A stretch of DNA of 64,000 nucleotides, taken from assembly GCA_022575985.1 (NCBI GenBank), contig JAKSXM010000007.1, positions 52,916,501-52,980,500 of the forward strand, in the 5' to 3' direction. This DNA is from Anagrus nilaparvatae. Its lineage: Eukaryota > Arthropoda > Insecta > Hymenoptera > Mymaridae. Position 1 is the first letter of the stretch, and the number at the start of each line of letters is the position of its first letter. Position numbers and translations under genes: made by a program. Shown here piece by piece: positions 1 to 11,426 of the stretch. The notes beneath the pieces are model-generated. The model saw only the letters and a program-made list of their open reading frames with translations. It had not been told where the DNA came from and did not search any database.

Positions 1-2234
1 TTTTATAACAGTGCATACATATATTATATAAATGTATTTGTGGGATGAATTTGATAATTTTTTAAAAAAGCAAAAATTTTTAAGATTTAAATATTATGGA
101 TTTGTGTTTTCCATAAAATTATTTGCTAACTTGAGTTGTCTCATTAATATTCAAACTTGAAGACTGTATTTTGAGCTGAATTATTTTTAATATATTATGT
201 ACTTATGAACCTGGCAGTTATTATTAATGAAAAAGGCACTGAATACATGGGGCTATATATATAGCTATACACTCCCTTATGGAGCAAATTTTGGGTCCCA
301 TAGCAAACAATGTTATTTTCATATGAGTTTGGTGGTAATACTTAGAAGTGATTAAATTAACTATTTTAGGAACCTTATACGGTTAGGTTGCTTTGCTTGA
401 ATTTTTCGGTAGGATATGGACAATTTACTTAAAATTAAAAATTCTTTGAGTTACATTGGTTGTTAGTAAGGCATTTAGGCCAAATATGTAAAAAACTGTT
501 TTCTTTTTATGTAGTTAAGTCATTTGATGAAAATCAGAAACGTACCCTAAAAATTAAATACTCTGCTTGAAATTTCAAGCAAAGCAACTTAACTGTGTAT
601 TTTTTGGTAAATATAAACTAATTTCACCTGGTAACCAAAAATATAAGCAAATTTTTAAATAACTGTCACGCTAATACGTACACATATTTGAGACTTAAAA
701 ATAAAAGTTTTATTTTGTTTGTTTATAATTGACTGGATTTTCCTAAAAATAGAACAAAAGCATTCAAAATAAGTCAAAATAGCTAAAAAAAATTAGTCAA
801 AATATATGTGTTACCTTGATTTCAAAGACTTACTTTAAGATTAATTCTGATGACTAAAATTTAAGAAAAATGTGCTAATTTCGTAAAATACATCCCATTT
901 TTGATCTCATTTTTAGTTATTATAGATGTTACTAAATTCATGGCTTAATAAAAAGAGAATGAAACTTTTTGAAGCAATTTAAAATTTTTTAAGTTAAAAG
1001 GTAAAATGTATTTCAATTTTCGCAATAAAATTATATATTAAAATAAAAATTCAGATTTACACAAAATCATATCAAAATATATAAGGCAGTTAACAAAACA
1101 TGTGCCATTTATAAAAAGTACATAAATTTTATAATTGACAATTGAACTCCAATGAATATTTTCAATGTAATATTAAAAAAAATAAAATGATAGAAAATTT
1201 AAAAAAAATTTGCTAAATTGAAATTTTCTAAAATAATCCCACAAGTATATAAATTTATATACCCTATTGTAATTTAAAGTCATAATACTCTAATCAATAT
1301 TGTTTTAAATAAATAAATATATTATAGCTGATATAATAATAAATAAACACTATTTGTATATATAAATATATAAATATTATATTTTCTTATCAAATTTATA
1401 AAAACTGAATGCATTTTTTCGTTGTTGCTTATATTACTTATACATATAAATATGAATACTGAAGTATAAATGAAAATTAACGATAGACTGAATTTTGAAA
1501 ATATATTTCATTGATTTTTGCTACTTTATTAAGAGCTTTCTAGAATTGCATACGAATAGAAGATGCTGATATTTAGAAATTCAGAAATATGCAATTTTAG
1601 AAACTTAGCTCAGGTACCAGTAGTTCTTGGATTGGATCTTAAAATTATATAAATGGAGAAAAAATCAATCTATAAGTCATTGGATCTTAAGCATTTTTTT
1701 ATCGCTAAAAACGATTTCCAAATTTTCATCAATTTTTCGAAAACCAGATTGGAGTAACTAATGATTTTCCCTGATAATATAAGCAAAAAATTTGTAAAAA
1801 ACAGAAATTTTCAAAATTCATGACGAATTTCTAAACTCGAATTTTGTTGAGACCATATTAAATTTCAAAAATCTGACTTCTGATGAAACTTCATTTTTAG
1901 CAAATTTGATAAATACTTAGATCCAATGAAGTAAATCTGTTTTTTTCAATTATTAATTTTTGAACACAATTAACATTGCTGGTGCATTCAACTACTAAAC
2001 ACTGTAAAATATAAATCAATGCCTTTGAGATAATTATATATAAAACATGGGTTATCTTAAGCATTTTAAATTTTGTCTAGCAATAATTAAATATCTATTT
2101 ATAAAATCTATTTTTTTAATTCGATTAACAGATATAATTTGAGATACTGCTAGTGATTTCTTTTCTAGACTAAAAAAATAAATAAAATTTAATTTTAAGC
2201 ATATAGGTAGCGTATATTTTTAAAATTCATTTAT
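1..2234. other. AT-rich intergenic DNA
   Basis: No open reading frame with coding character was found. The stretch is AT-rich with many T and A runs. The one structure seen is a short inverted pair around 375-600. It includes a perfect 16-base palindrome, GCTTGAAATTTCAAGC, at 565-580, which recurs at 4788-4803. Confidence 0.6.
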
Positions 2235-3633
2235 GGGTAGATTTAAATGAAGTGAGTGCGACTTACATGGTCGGGTCTTCAAAACTGCCCCAAAGTGTTT
2301 TTTTCTGAAAGTACTACCAAAAATAGGTAACCAGCCCAATTTTTAGCCTCCCAGAGCGAAATCTCGATTTTTGGCAGCCATTTTAGTGTTTTTGACTGTC
2401 ATAAAAAAAGTAAGAAAAATGAGTCATAATTTTTTTTATTATTGCTGTAAAAAACTCACATTATCATGAAAAATTTTTTCCATTTAAGTCAGGATAGGAA
2501 ATTTCCCTGGCTATCTGATTCCGGGGTCAAAAATTTTTTTTGAGTTGCGCATGCGCGAGGAATCGTTAAGATAGGCTGTTTTTTTTCAAAAGTCGATTTC
2601 TCAAATGCCTATAAGTGAAAAATCTTGTAACCAGGCTTAAAATTTTCGTTAAACCTTATATTTTTTGGCAAAAAAAACATTTCGATGGGACACTGCTTTT
2701 TGGGAGCTCTAGATAAAAAAATAGCAGCTTTCAAAACCTCATTTTTTACAAATTTCAAATTTCCCGCCAAGTCACGTGACCAATCAAAAATCTGACCAAA
2801 AATTTGGATTCCGCGGGAAATTTTACATAAGGATATATCTTTTCATGTTTTTAAGAGCGTTTATGTTAAAGCGGCGAAAAACAGTGAAATAATAAAGAAT
2901 TTTCTGAATAATTTTGAATAATTTGGAATAATTTAAAAAATAAAAAAATTCCTTAATAAATGAGATATTTTAATCTTTCATTTTAAAATTTCGCTGCTTT
3001 AACATAAACGCTCTTAAAAACATGAAAAGATATATCCTTATGTAAAATTTCCCGCGGAATCCAAATTTTTGATCAGATTTTTGATTGGTCACGTGACTTG
3101 GCGGGAAATTTGAAATTTGTAAAAAATGAGGTTTAGAAAGATGCTATTTTTTTATTTAGAGCTCCCAAAAAGCAGTGTCCCATCGAAATGTTTTTTTTGC
3201 CAAAAAATATAAGGTTTAACGAAAATTTTAAGCCTGGTTACAAGATTTTTTACTAATAGGCATTTGAGAAATCAACTTTTGAAAAAAAACAGCCTATCTT
3301 AGCGATTCCTCGCGCATGCGCAACTCAAAAAAAATTTTTGACCCCGGAATCAGATAGCCAGGGAAATTTGCTATCCAGACCTAAAAAGAAAAAATTTTTC
3401 ATGATAATGTGAGTTTTTTACAGCAATAATAAAAAAAATTATGACTCATTTTTCTTACTTTTTTTACGACATTCAAAAACACTAAAATGGCTGCCAAAAA
3501 TCGAGATTTCGCTCTGGGAGGCTAAAAATTGGGCTGGTTACTTATTTTTGGTAGTACTTTCAGAAAAAAACACTTTGGGGCAGTTTTGAAGACCCGACCA
3601 TGTAAGTCGCACTCACTTCATTTAAATCTACCC
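2235..3633. mobile_element. 1.4-kb hairpin (foldback) element
   Basis: The left half is almost the exact reverse complement of the right half over about 650 bases. The left end starts GGGTAGATTTAAATGAAGTG and the right end finishes with its complement, closing in CTACCC at 3633. The arms meet in a short AT-rich centre near 2890-2960 built of repeated GAATAATTT words. The direct repeat TTAT flanks both ends (2231-2234 and 3634-3637), as expected for a 4-base target duplication. No transposase frame is present, so this is a non-autonomous element whose superfamily I cannot name. A transcript or single strand could fold into a very long hairpin. Confidence 0.8.
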
Positions 3634-4406
3634 TTATACAAAAACCTAAATTATAAAAATAAGTACACTGAAAAAGAATCCGGCTGCCGGAATTCCAGTA
3701 TGTGGCAATTTTTTTTTTTTAGTGTATATAATTATATATTTCAAATACGATTTCGAATTTAGCGATAGATAAATTTTTAAGTTTTTTTTGTTTAAATTTT
3801 TGGTGAATTTATATATTTTTAAGGTAGAAGAATAAAAAATTTTCTACTATATTTTTTTTAAAGAACAATATAGAAAAGAGAAAAAAAGGCATTTACTAAC
3901 TATTAAATATGGGTAATTTCAAACTTTCCACAATATCTGTTTTATAGAATAATTTTTTGTCCCCACGAGAAAATTGTGAGATTTTTCGCAGTGTTCAATT
4001 ACAGGCCCAGAAAGATAATAATTTGAGCAACGTCATACACAAGATCTGAAACTTTTTACGTTAATTCTGCCCATTACAGTTTGAAAATACCCATAAATTA
4101 TAAATAAATTTTATAAATATATGCAATGATACTATGGATTGATGTTTATGCAATCTTTGTGCTTATCATTGAATAGTCTTAAATAATGTCAGGAGTTAAA
4201 ACCTTTATTAATTGTTTTTTATTAAATGTTTTTTCTTGTAAATAAAATATGTTACATAAATTATGTAATAAAATTATATGGTGATTATAAACAAGTTGTA
4301 ATATGGTTATAGATAAATATTTAAAAAAATATTATTATTGTTAAAATTTTTTTAATCAAGTTTAGTAAAATATTGAATAAAAATAAAAAAATAATTTAAA
4401 TATAAA
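3634..4406. other. AT-rich spacer with short CACTGA-type repeat
   Basis: No coding signal. At 3664-3726 a short sequence begins ACACTGAAAAAG and ends TTTTTAGTGTAT, with a small GCCGG-centred inverted core. It belongs to a dispersed terminal-repeat family also seen near 5741, 39042, 39489 and 41202. The rest is AT-rich. Confidence 0.45.
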
Positions 4407-4764
4407 ATGTAAAAAGTAACTTTCTTAGATTTACAAAAAAAAATTTGTAAATATTAAGTATTATCGAAAAATTTGTGAATTCTCGATTTTTTTTTGTGAT
4501 TTTACGAAAAAAGTTGTAAATTCACAACTATTTTTCGGAAATTTACAACTATTTTTTGTAAATTTTCGAAAAAAATTGTAAATTACTAATTTTTTTTGCG
4601 AATTCATAAAAAAAAATCGAGAATTCTCAAATTTTTCGATAACATAGTAAATTTAGTAAATATACGATTTTTTTCGAATATTTACAAATTTTTTCGAAAA
4701 TTTACTAATTTTTCGAAAATATTCTAATTTTTTTGTTAATATAAGAAAGTTATTTTTTACAGTG
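4407..4764. mobile_element. Palindromic MITE, copy 1
   Basis: Self-complementary AT-rich element with ends TGTAAAAAGTAACTTTCTTA and the complementary form running to ACAGTGTA at about 4764. The interior carries nested inverted words such as AATTCTCGATTTTTTTTTGTG and their complements. It matches a second copy at 57591-58015 in the same order and spacing for most of its length. No coding capacity, so a non-autonomous element mobilised in trans is inferred. Confidence 0.7.
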
Positions 4765-6341
4765 TATCTATACGGTTATCTGGCTTTGCTTGAAATTTCA
4801 AGCAAAACAGTAAACCGTGTACTTTACACGAAGATAATAACTAAAATATCGAAAATGATATTTAATATCTTAAAATCTCTTATTTTAATTAAAATACTAA
4901 TAACAATTTCCAATTTTGTGTAAAATTTAATTTAATTGAGTTTTTTGTACTAAATTTGTTGAAAATGTAATAAATATAGGAAATAATATACGTAATAACA
5001 ATCTTTGTAAAAAATAATATTACTTGTAAGCAATGTAAAATACAATTTAAAAAAAAAAAAATAAAATATTAATCATAATTAACAACTGTAATTTCAATTT
5101 ATTTATTAGCAATACCTAACTCTCTTGAATGCTTGTGTCATAAACCCATGCAACAGATATAAAATCATAAAAATCGAGTTATGTATATTACTTATCAACC
5201 CATTCAATTTTTTTTTACAATATATAATTTTTTGCTTAAATTATATTAATTTTTTAGCAGTTTTTTTTCAAATTTTCAAGCAAAACTTTCAAACAGAGTA
5301 ACCTGACTGCCCAAGAGTGTATAATTTTAAACACTGTAAAAATTCCTGTTAAGGTAAATTCCTAATTTGAAAACTAATAGTAAGTATTTTTTTATTTTTC
5401 CTATTCATACAGTTCAAAACAACAGTTTCTATAATATTTTTTGGAGTGAAAAGCTTTTTTTAAATACGAAATTAAATTTTCATAAACAAGTTTAATTTTT
5501 TTGAAGAATAAAGCAATATTAAGCCGAATAAAACTGTTTACCTTCAAATGTATTTATAGACTTCCTCATCAGGATTTATTTTTTCATTTGTACTATTAAG
5601 CACTAAAAATAAATGGAATGCTTTTCATTGTTCGTCTCTATAACAGAAGTTTACTTTTTCTGAGGACAAAAACTTTACGGTGTATCATGGGTGTATCTAC
5701 GTATATTTTACTTTTAACTAATTTTTTGTTGCAAATTAATACACTGAAAAAAAATTCCGATTGCTGAAAGCGGAATATTGCGGTTTCCCAAATGGAATTT
5801 CCGCTTATAGAAAACGGATTTTATATTATATTAATTTATTCATATCAAAACTTGCAAAAAAAATATAAATAAATAATGCACAAAAACATAGTAAACTTTT
5901 AAAAAATATCAACAATTGAAATTACTTTTTTTAAAAACACGATTTTATATAGATTAACATTAACTTGACATTAACTGTTAGTCCGGTCACATAAGTACCA
6001 TGAAATTAAAAATGAAATGGAAAAAAAACCGATTTTTATTCAATTTCATTTTTAATTTTTATTGTTTCAAATATTAAATAATAAAAATAATTAAAAATAC
6101 ATATTATTATCATCAACAAATTTTAGATATATTCTTAGACACTCTAGAATTTAATTAGGTTTGAGGAATGGATTCGGAGTATAAGTACAAAAATAAATTT
6201 AAAAGTAATTTAATTTGATAAATAATTTTATTTGTAATAACGTAAAATATTTATAAATTTTGCACAGATCAATGAATCGAATTTATAAATTTTAAGTGTA
6301 AAATTAAGATGAAAAATACATAAGCTTCGTACCCTTGCCAT
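4765..6341. other. AT-rich intergenic DNA with repeat fragments
   Basis: No gene recognised. A 50-base hairpin at 4771-4821 contains the palindrome GCTTGAAATTTCAAGC (4788-4803). Fragments of the same motif lie near 5265-5320. A CACTGAAAAAAA-type terminus with a short inverted repeat of TTCCG words lies at about 5741-5820. Confidence 0.45.
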
Positions 6342-7006
6342 TTACTCCAGTTAAAATACGGGGGGGGGGGGGTTGTATTTTCACTGGTGAACACAAGATT
6401 TGCTCTACTATAGGTTTTGTGGGTCGCTGAACACAAAAATCGGGATGATTTCGTAAAGAAATGGCTTCACCCTTAAATTTGCAAAAACTACCCCCAAAAA
6501 GGGTTTTTTTTTACATATTCACACTTTGGGCGCTCAGATTTGCACCATACGGGTTTTTTAGGTCACTGAACAAGATTTTCGACTTCTTTTTCATAAATAA
6601 ACAATATTTCACCCTTAAAATAGCTAAAACTACCTCTAAAAGGGGTGTTTTTGAAATTTCGTACTTTTGGCATCCAGGATATGCCCATATAGGTTTTTTG
6701 GGTCACTAATCAAAATTTCGACTCTTTTTTTTTTGTGAAATATTAATTATTTATGAAAAAGAAGTCGAAATTCTTAATTAGCGACCCAAAAAACCTTTAT
6801 GGGCATATCCTGGATACTAAAAGTTCAAAAATAGCAAAAACATCCTTTTTTCGGGGGTAGTTTTTTCAAATTTAAGGGTGAAGCCCCTATTTCTTTACGA
6901 AATGACCCTGATTTTCGTATTCAGCGACCCAAAAAACATATAGTAGAGCAAATCTCGTGTTCGCCAGTGAAAATACAACCAAACCCGTATTTTGTTTGGA
7001 GTAATT
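6342..7006. mobile_element. Foldback element, CCCTTAAATTTG family
   Basis: Inverted repeat of about 330 bases per arm. The left end (TTTACTCCAG, then a 12-13 base G run at 6361) is mirrored by GGAGTAAT near 7000. Words such as CACCCTTAAATTTGCAAAAA and GGTCGCTGAACACAA occur in the left arm and complemented in the right arm. The arms have diverged a little more than in the 2235-3633 element. The same words appear in the element at 14291-14750 and in the tandem array at 51150-52330, so all belong to one sequence family. Short open frames inside are by-products of the repeat. Confidence 0.7.
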
Positions 7007-7315
7007 AGGGACTGTCTACAATTGGCCATAAGATGGGTGCGGTAATATGGTAGAAAATTTTACGCTATAAAAAACTTAAGCACATCCTACAATCTATCAA
7101 TCAATCGTTTAACGCGTGCGGAGTTGCGCAGTAAGTAATGCGCAGCTACGCAAGGCCGGAAATTTTGTCCAAAAGCATACGAAATTATAAATTTATCTAT
7201 AAAATTATCCTTATTTTTTATTAAATTTAAAAAGTTTTTATTTTCAATGTTTTTTACTTAAAATATTTATTACTGAAGTTATTACTTCTGTACGGCTCGA
7301 AGACTGAATCATTAT
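7007..7315. other. Spacer between foldback element and downstream gene
   Basis: Nothing coding seen. A short GC-containing inverted pair (TTGCGCAG and its near complement) lies around 7118-7155. An AT-rich tract follows and may serve as the 3' flank of the minus-strand gene. Confidence 0.35.
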
Positions 7316-8131
7316 CTAACGGTCCCTTTGTTTTCTACTTCCCCTAGGTTGTAGCCGTGGTGAATCAATTTTCCTCGTTTTAGAAGGAGGGCAATAGAAG
7401 TCTCTGTCAACAATATCCCGAGTGATGTCTTGGATACTTGAAGGTCCCGGCTTTGGAGAAATGAAACTCGAAACAAAAGGTGCATCAGGCCTCGGAAGAG
7501 TACAGCTGAAAACAGATTCAAAAACTGGTTCAACTTCTGGTGTTCTCGATACTGGTGTATTCCTGATCACAGCCGCAAAGAGCGGAGACTCGGACAATCC
7601 ATCGGAGAGACGTTCGACTTCCGGCGTCGCCACCGTCGAAGTTTTTCTCACCGGTGTACGGAAGGGCGAGTTGAACTGAGTCCAAGGATCCAACGCGATC
7701 GTCGGTGTGGTCACTACCGGAGTCTTCGATCTCGTTGGCGTACCGTCGGACGTGTTCTTGGCCGTTATCGAAGGCGAATATTGGCTTCTTTCCGCAACCT
7801 TTGTTCCTTCTGCAACGGTTTCGTCGGTGTATGATCTCGAAAGTACTCCGTCCAAAACCGAACACTCTGCAAAAAGCAAAAGCCGAATAAATTCACGAAA
7901 ATTTCGAAAAAGATGGTCTTTAAACTTACCTATCACCCTTAAATTAGGAAACTCACCTCGGGTATTAATACTAGGTCGTCGTCTTTTAGAGTGATTCTGA
8001 AAATTCTCATTTACAGCTTTACTCAAGGGAACGCTTTCCGAGTTATCGGAGCTCGGTTCATCGTCCTCCGAACAAGACAAAAACACGAAATCTGTATTTG
8101 GCTGAGCGTATTTATTTTTCGGCGTAGACAT
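7316..8131 (-). CDS. Unrecognised Ser/Thr-Pro-rich nuclear-type protein
   Basis: I do not recognise this protein. Read through, the frame gives 271 residues from ATG at 8131 to TAG at 7316-7318. It is hydrophilic, with an acidic serine patch near residues 20-33 (SEDDEPSSDNSES), a basic patch (SKRRRPS, about 48-54) and a basic C-terminus. Many SP/TP dipeptides (TPTRSKTP, RTPVRKT) resemble proline-directed kinase sites. No membrane segment or catalytic motif is visible. GC content is clearly above its surroundings. A plausible intron has acceptor AG at 7867-7868 and two possible donors: GTAAG starting at 7929 (63 bases) or GTGAGT starting at 7956 (90 bases). Both are multiples of three with no stop, giving 250, 241 or 271 residues. 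A chromatin or cell-cycle protein is a guess from composition only. Confidence 0.55.
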   Translation of the reverse strand: MSTPKNKYAQPNTDFVFLSCSEDDEPSSDNSESVPLSKAVNENFQNHSKRRRPSINTRGEFPNLRVIGKFKDHLFRNFREFIRLLLFAECSVLDGVLSRSYTDETVAEGTKVAERSQYSPSITAKNTSDGTPTRSKTPVVTTPTIALDPWTQFNSPFRTPVRKTSTVATPEVERLSDGLSESPLFAAVIRNTPVSRTPEVEPVFESVFSCTLPRPDAPFVSSFISPKPGPSSIQDITRDIVDRDFYCPPSKTRKIDSPRLQPRGSRKQRDR

Positions 8132-9376
8132 TTTTCGGAGTGATGTTTACCCTGCGAAGGTTGAGAGACAATTGACGAGTCAATGTGACACTGAATCTTC
8201 AAAACATTTAAATAACATGATGATTACAAATTGAAGTATATTTAAAAAAATTTTTTTAAAAGGGTACATATGATATTCAAGTTCAAAAAAGACAATAATT
8301 AAATACTATAAAAATTAATAAAAAAATTATTCTATGATTGGTCGTTAAAGGGTTAAATACTTTGTACAAGTTAAAATTGAATAAATTAATATTATAAGAA
8401 ATAGGTATAATATAAAGTTAAATTGATTTTTTTTGATAAATTAAAGTATAATAGAATTAAATACTAAATGCTAGTTCTCATTTTAAGAAAAATAGGTAAA
8501 ACGCCAATTTACTCATACATAGGTAAGATGGTTTTGATATTATAGTTAAATTGACAAATTAGACAAAATCTAATGATAAATTTTATCAGTTTTTTATTTA
8601 TCGTATTACTTTTCTATGCGTTTGTTTATTTATTTTCAACGTAAAATACTTGTACTTTATTTTAATTTTTAAATTGCATATATAGGTATAGTAGACAAAA
8701 AATTATTTTAGTATTATTTATTGTAAAATTTATAAAATATTAATTTATCATGAAATAACGCGCGCATGATGATCGAATAAAAAAATCGATAGCGACCAAT
8801 AAAAAAATGCTATTATACGCGCATGTCAAAATCAACGACCAATCAGAATGAGTGATAATTGACGAGCGATTTTTGATGAAATTTCAATTAATATCAAATT
8901 TAACTTAAGAATAAAGGTTTTTTTAAAATAAAGTTACTTTTTTCATTTCAATGACTAACCTTGAACTTGTCTTTCAGTAAGTTCATCAAGAGTTCATGCG
9001 AGTGTAAGCTATATGTAGATGCACGTGGGTCAGTGCCTCAGTGGTTGCACGCGGTCAGTCGTTCGTCACATCAGTGCTAATGCTGTGCGTGCTTCAAACC
9101 GCATATACATTGTTCGTATAATAAACAAAGTTTTTTATTTTTTATAAACACAAAATAATAAAGGTAAAGTAAAAGGTCATTAGCAAACCTATTTTAATAT
9201 TTTCCCATAATTTTAAATTCTTGAGTTGTATATATGTTCAAGAACAAGCAGGCTGCTCATTTATATGTAAACAATTAGAGCGCTCTTTTATCCTTATTGT
9301 TATTGTTCGTTTAATACTGTTTTATAAATCTTAAAAATTATAAAAATAAATTAAAAAAATTATTTTAGTGAATTAA
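8132..9376. promoter_or_regulatory. Divergent intergenic region
   Basis: This separates the minus-strand gene ending upstream of 8131 from the plus-strand gene at 9377. Most is AT-rich. A small cluster of GCGCATG words sits at 8760-8830. A GC-richer island at about 8990-9110 resembles a first non-coding exon or core promoter of the 9377 gene. No TATA box or start site could be assigned with confidence. Confidence 0.35.
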
Positions 9377-10012
9377 ATGTCTCCAAACATGGAATATTCA
9401 ACTGACTTATATTCGGATGAACAAAAAGAGAATATTTTGCAAGCATCTCAAACGTATGCAGATGAAGGAAAATTCGAAGAAGCTTTGTTATTGTTGGACC
9501 CATTAAACTGTGTTTTGGCTTGCTGGCAAAAAGGAAAGGTAATTTATTTAAAATCCATTATTTTTATTAATTGTATCCTTTAAATATGCGTATATTAATG
9601 AATTTTTTTTTTTATAATACAGATTAATTATCAAGCAGCCCAAACTTTAAATAGTTCATGGAAGTTTATACATTACCAAACAGAAGAAATGAAAGAGCAA
9701 TACTCAAAATATTTAAATGAAGCATATATTTATCTAGAAAAAGCTTCAATTTTATTAACCGAGGCTAACTTTGATATTCAGCAACAACTTAATCAATATT
9801 TGTGGGGATTAATCTTAGATGTCGAGTATGCTTTAGTTCGTTTAAAACCAATGGTGCCAATTAATGATGAATTTTTTATGGTAACTATATAACAAAATTT
9901 TAAATATTTATACACTAATTAAGATGTCATTTACTTTTAGGATGATGAAAATCAGCAACAAGATGAACATCCAGAAAGATTAATTGATGAATTACTCGAT
10001 TGGAAATTGTGA
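9377..10012 (+). CDS. Unrecognised 163-residue TPR-like helical protein
   Basis: Three exons join in phase: 9377-9538, 9623-9880 and 9941-10012 (492 bases, 163 residues). Introns are 84 and 60 bases with GTAATT/CAG and GTAACT/TAG ends. The N-terminal part (ADEGKFEEALLLLDPLNCVL) looks like one helix-turn-helix of a tetratricopeptide repeat. The middle is amphipathic helix (YLNEAYIYLEKASILLTEAN) and the C-terminus is acidic (HPERLIDELLDWKL). I see no signal peptide or membrane segment. I cannot name the family. The clean phases, codon-like composition and acidic tail argue that it is a real gene, probably a small adaptor. The 3' flank from 10013 has AATAAA-type signals around 10051. Confidence 0.6.
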
Positions 10013-11426
10013 ATAATGCAATATACTTTAGCTAAAGTATCTCGTTGTTTAAATAAAATTTTTTAATTACTGTAATTTTGATTTATTAAAAAAGAAAAAT
10101 ATTTTTTATTTACATGTAAGCAAAAAGTACTTACAATTAAATTTTTTTTTTAATTAAAAATTTAAAGAAAAGTGTTAATACTTGAAAATAATTTTTATTA
10201 TTTATATTTAAGAAGTAACTTTTTTAGAAATATTTTCTTAAACTATTGATATTTAATATTATATAGAAATAACATAGATATTAATTAATTTTTTTTTTTT
10301 ATATACAAAAATTTAAACAAGCAATAATCAAATAATTTCAACAAACAAAATTTTGTTTGTGTAAAATGTAATAGAATATTATGTATTATAGCTAACATTG
10401 AAATAAGATTAATTTTGTTAAAATTTATATTTTTTTATATTTTTAAATGTACAATAGCAATATATATTATGTATAAATAAATTTAAAAGTACATATGATT
10501 TAAAATTATATTATGTCGTATCTATGATGTTAATTATGTTTTATAATTATTCGGGATATAAATATTTATAATTATATTTTAATGTATAAAAAACATATTT
10601 TTTATTTTCTTACAATAAATAACTAATTATATTATATTAATTACTAAAATAAATAAATATAGTTTAGAAAAAATTGTTTTTTTTTTTGCGTTAAACAAAA
10701 AATTATCAATATTTTGAGCATGATCTGCTATAATTAAATAATCTGATTTAAGAATTTTTTATAAATTAATTTAATGGGTAATAAAGGGTAAAAAAGTATC
10801 AAATTTGTGGGATAAATTATAGTATAATTCTGAATTCAGGTATAGGTATGCAAAATATTAGGCGGGAACATCATATAAGATTTGAAAACATCATTCTTAT
10901 CTATTATCGCAAATTTTAGATAACCAACCAATAAGGTATATTTAAGCCTTTTCTAGACTTAATAAATTTTTTTTCCTTGTGCTATACCAAAGAGTGTATA
11001 GTCAAAGCACAGAAGATTAAAAAAAATTAATGAGGTCTAAAAAAAGGGCTTTAGGCATTCCTTTCACAATGTAACCAACTACCAATTGAAGTATGTAATG
11101 TTGTCAAATCAAAACTACCGCAAAAACACATTTGTATACATCTTAAAATTCAAAGAATAAAAAATAAACAATCAAGGAAGAAATTTTACTTATACTCGCA
11201 ATAAAAAATAAACAATAGAGTTTGTTTTCTGAATAAACAAAAAAGTGAAACATAAAGTATAATAATATTTCAACTAATTTTCTTAACTTTTTCTTTAAAT
11301 ATATTTTTAAGTTATTATTTTTATTAATAATAGAGAATCCAAAGATATTTGTAAATTTTAATATAGGTATATATTTGCTACCAAAATTTTTTAGGTTTAA
11401 TACAGTTTTTTAATAAAACGTAATAA
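10013..11426. other. AT-rich intergenic DNA
   Basis: No gene seen. The sequence is dominated by A/T runs and TATATA words. I looked here for a ubiquitin-like exon that could belong to the downstream UHRF1-like gene and found no supporting frame. Confidence 0.55.

Noticed and set aside
6461..6709. 82-codon plus-strand frame
   Set aside because: Entirely inside a foldback element with no recognisable domain.
7422..7994. Plus-strand open frames opposite the 7316-8131 gene
   Set aside because: They overlap the minus-strand frame, which has a good start, splice signals and protein-like composition. The plus frames show none of these.
10013..11426. Missing ubiquitin-like exon of the UHRF1-like gene
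   Set aside because: No frame with UBL character was found upstream of 11427 in this stretch.
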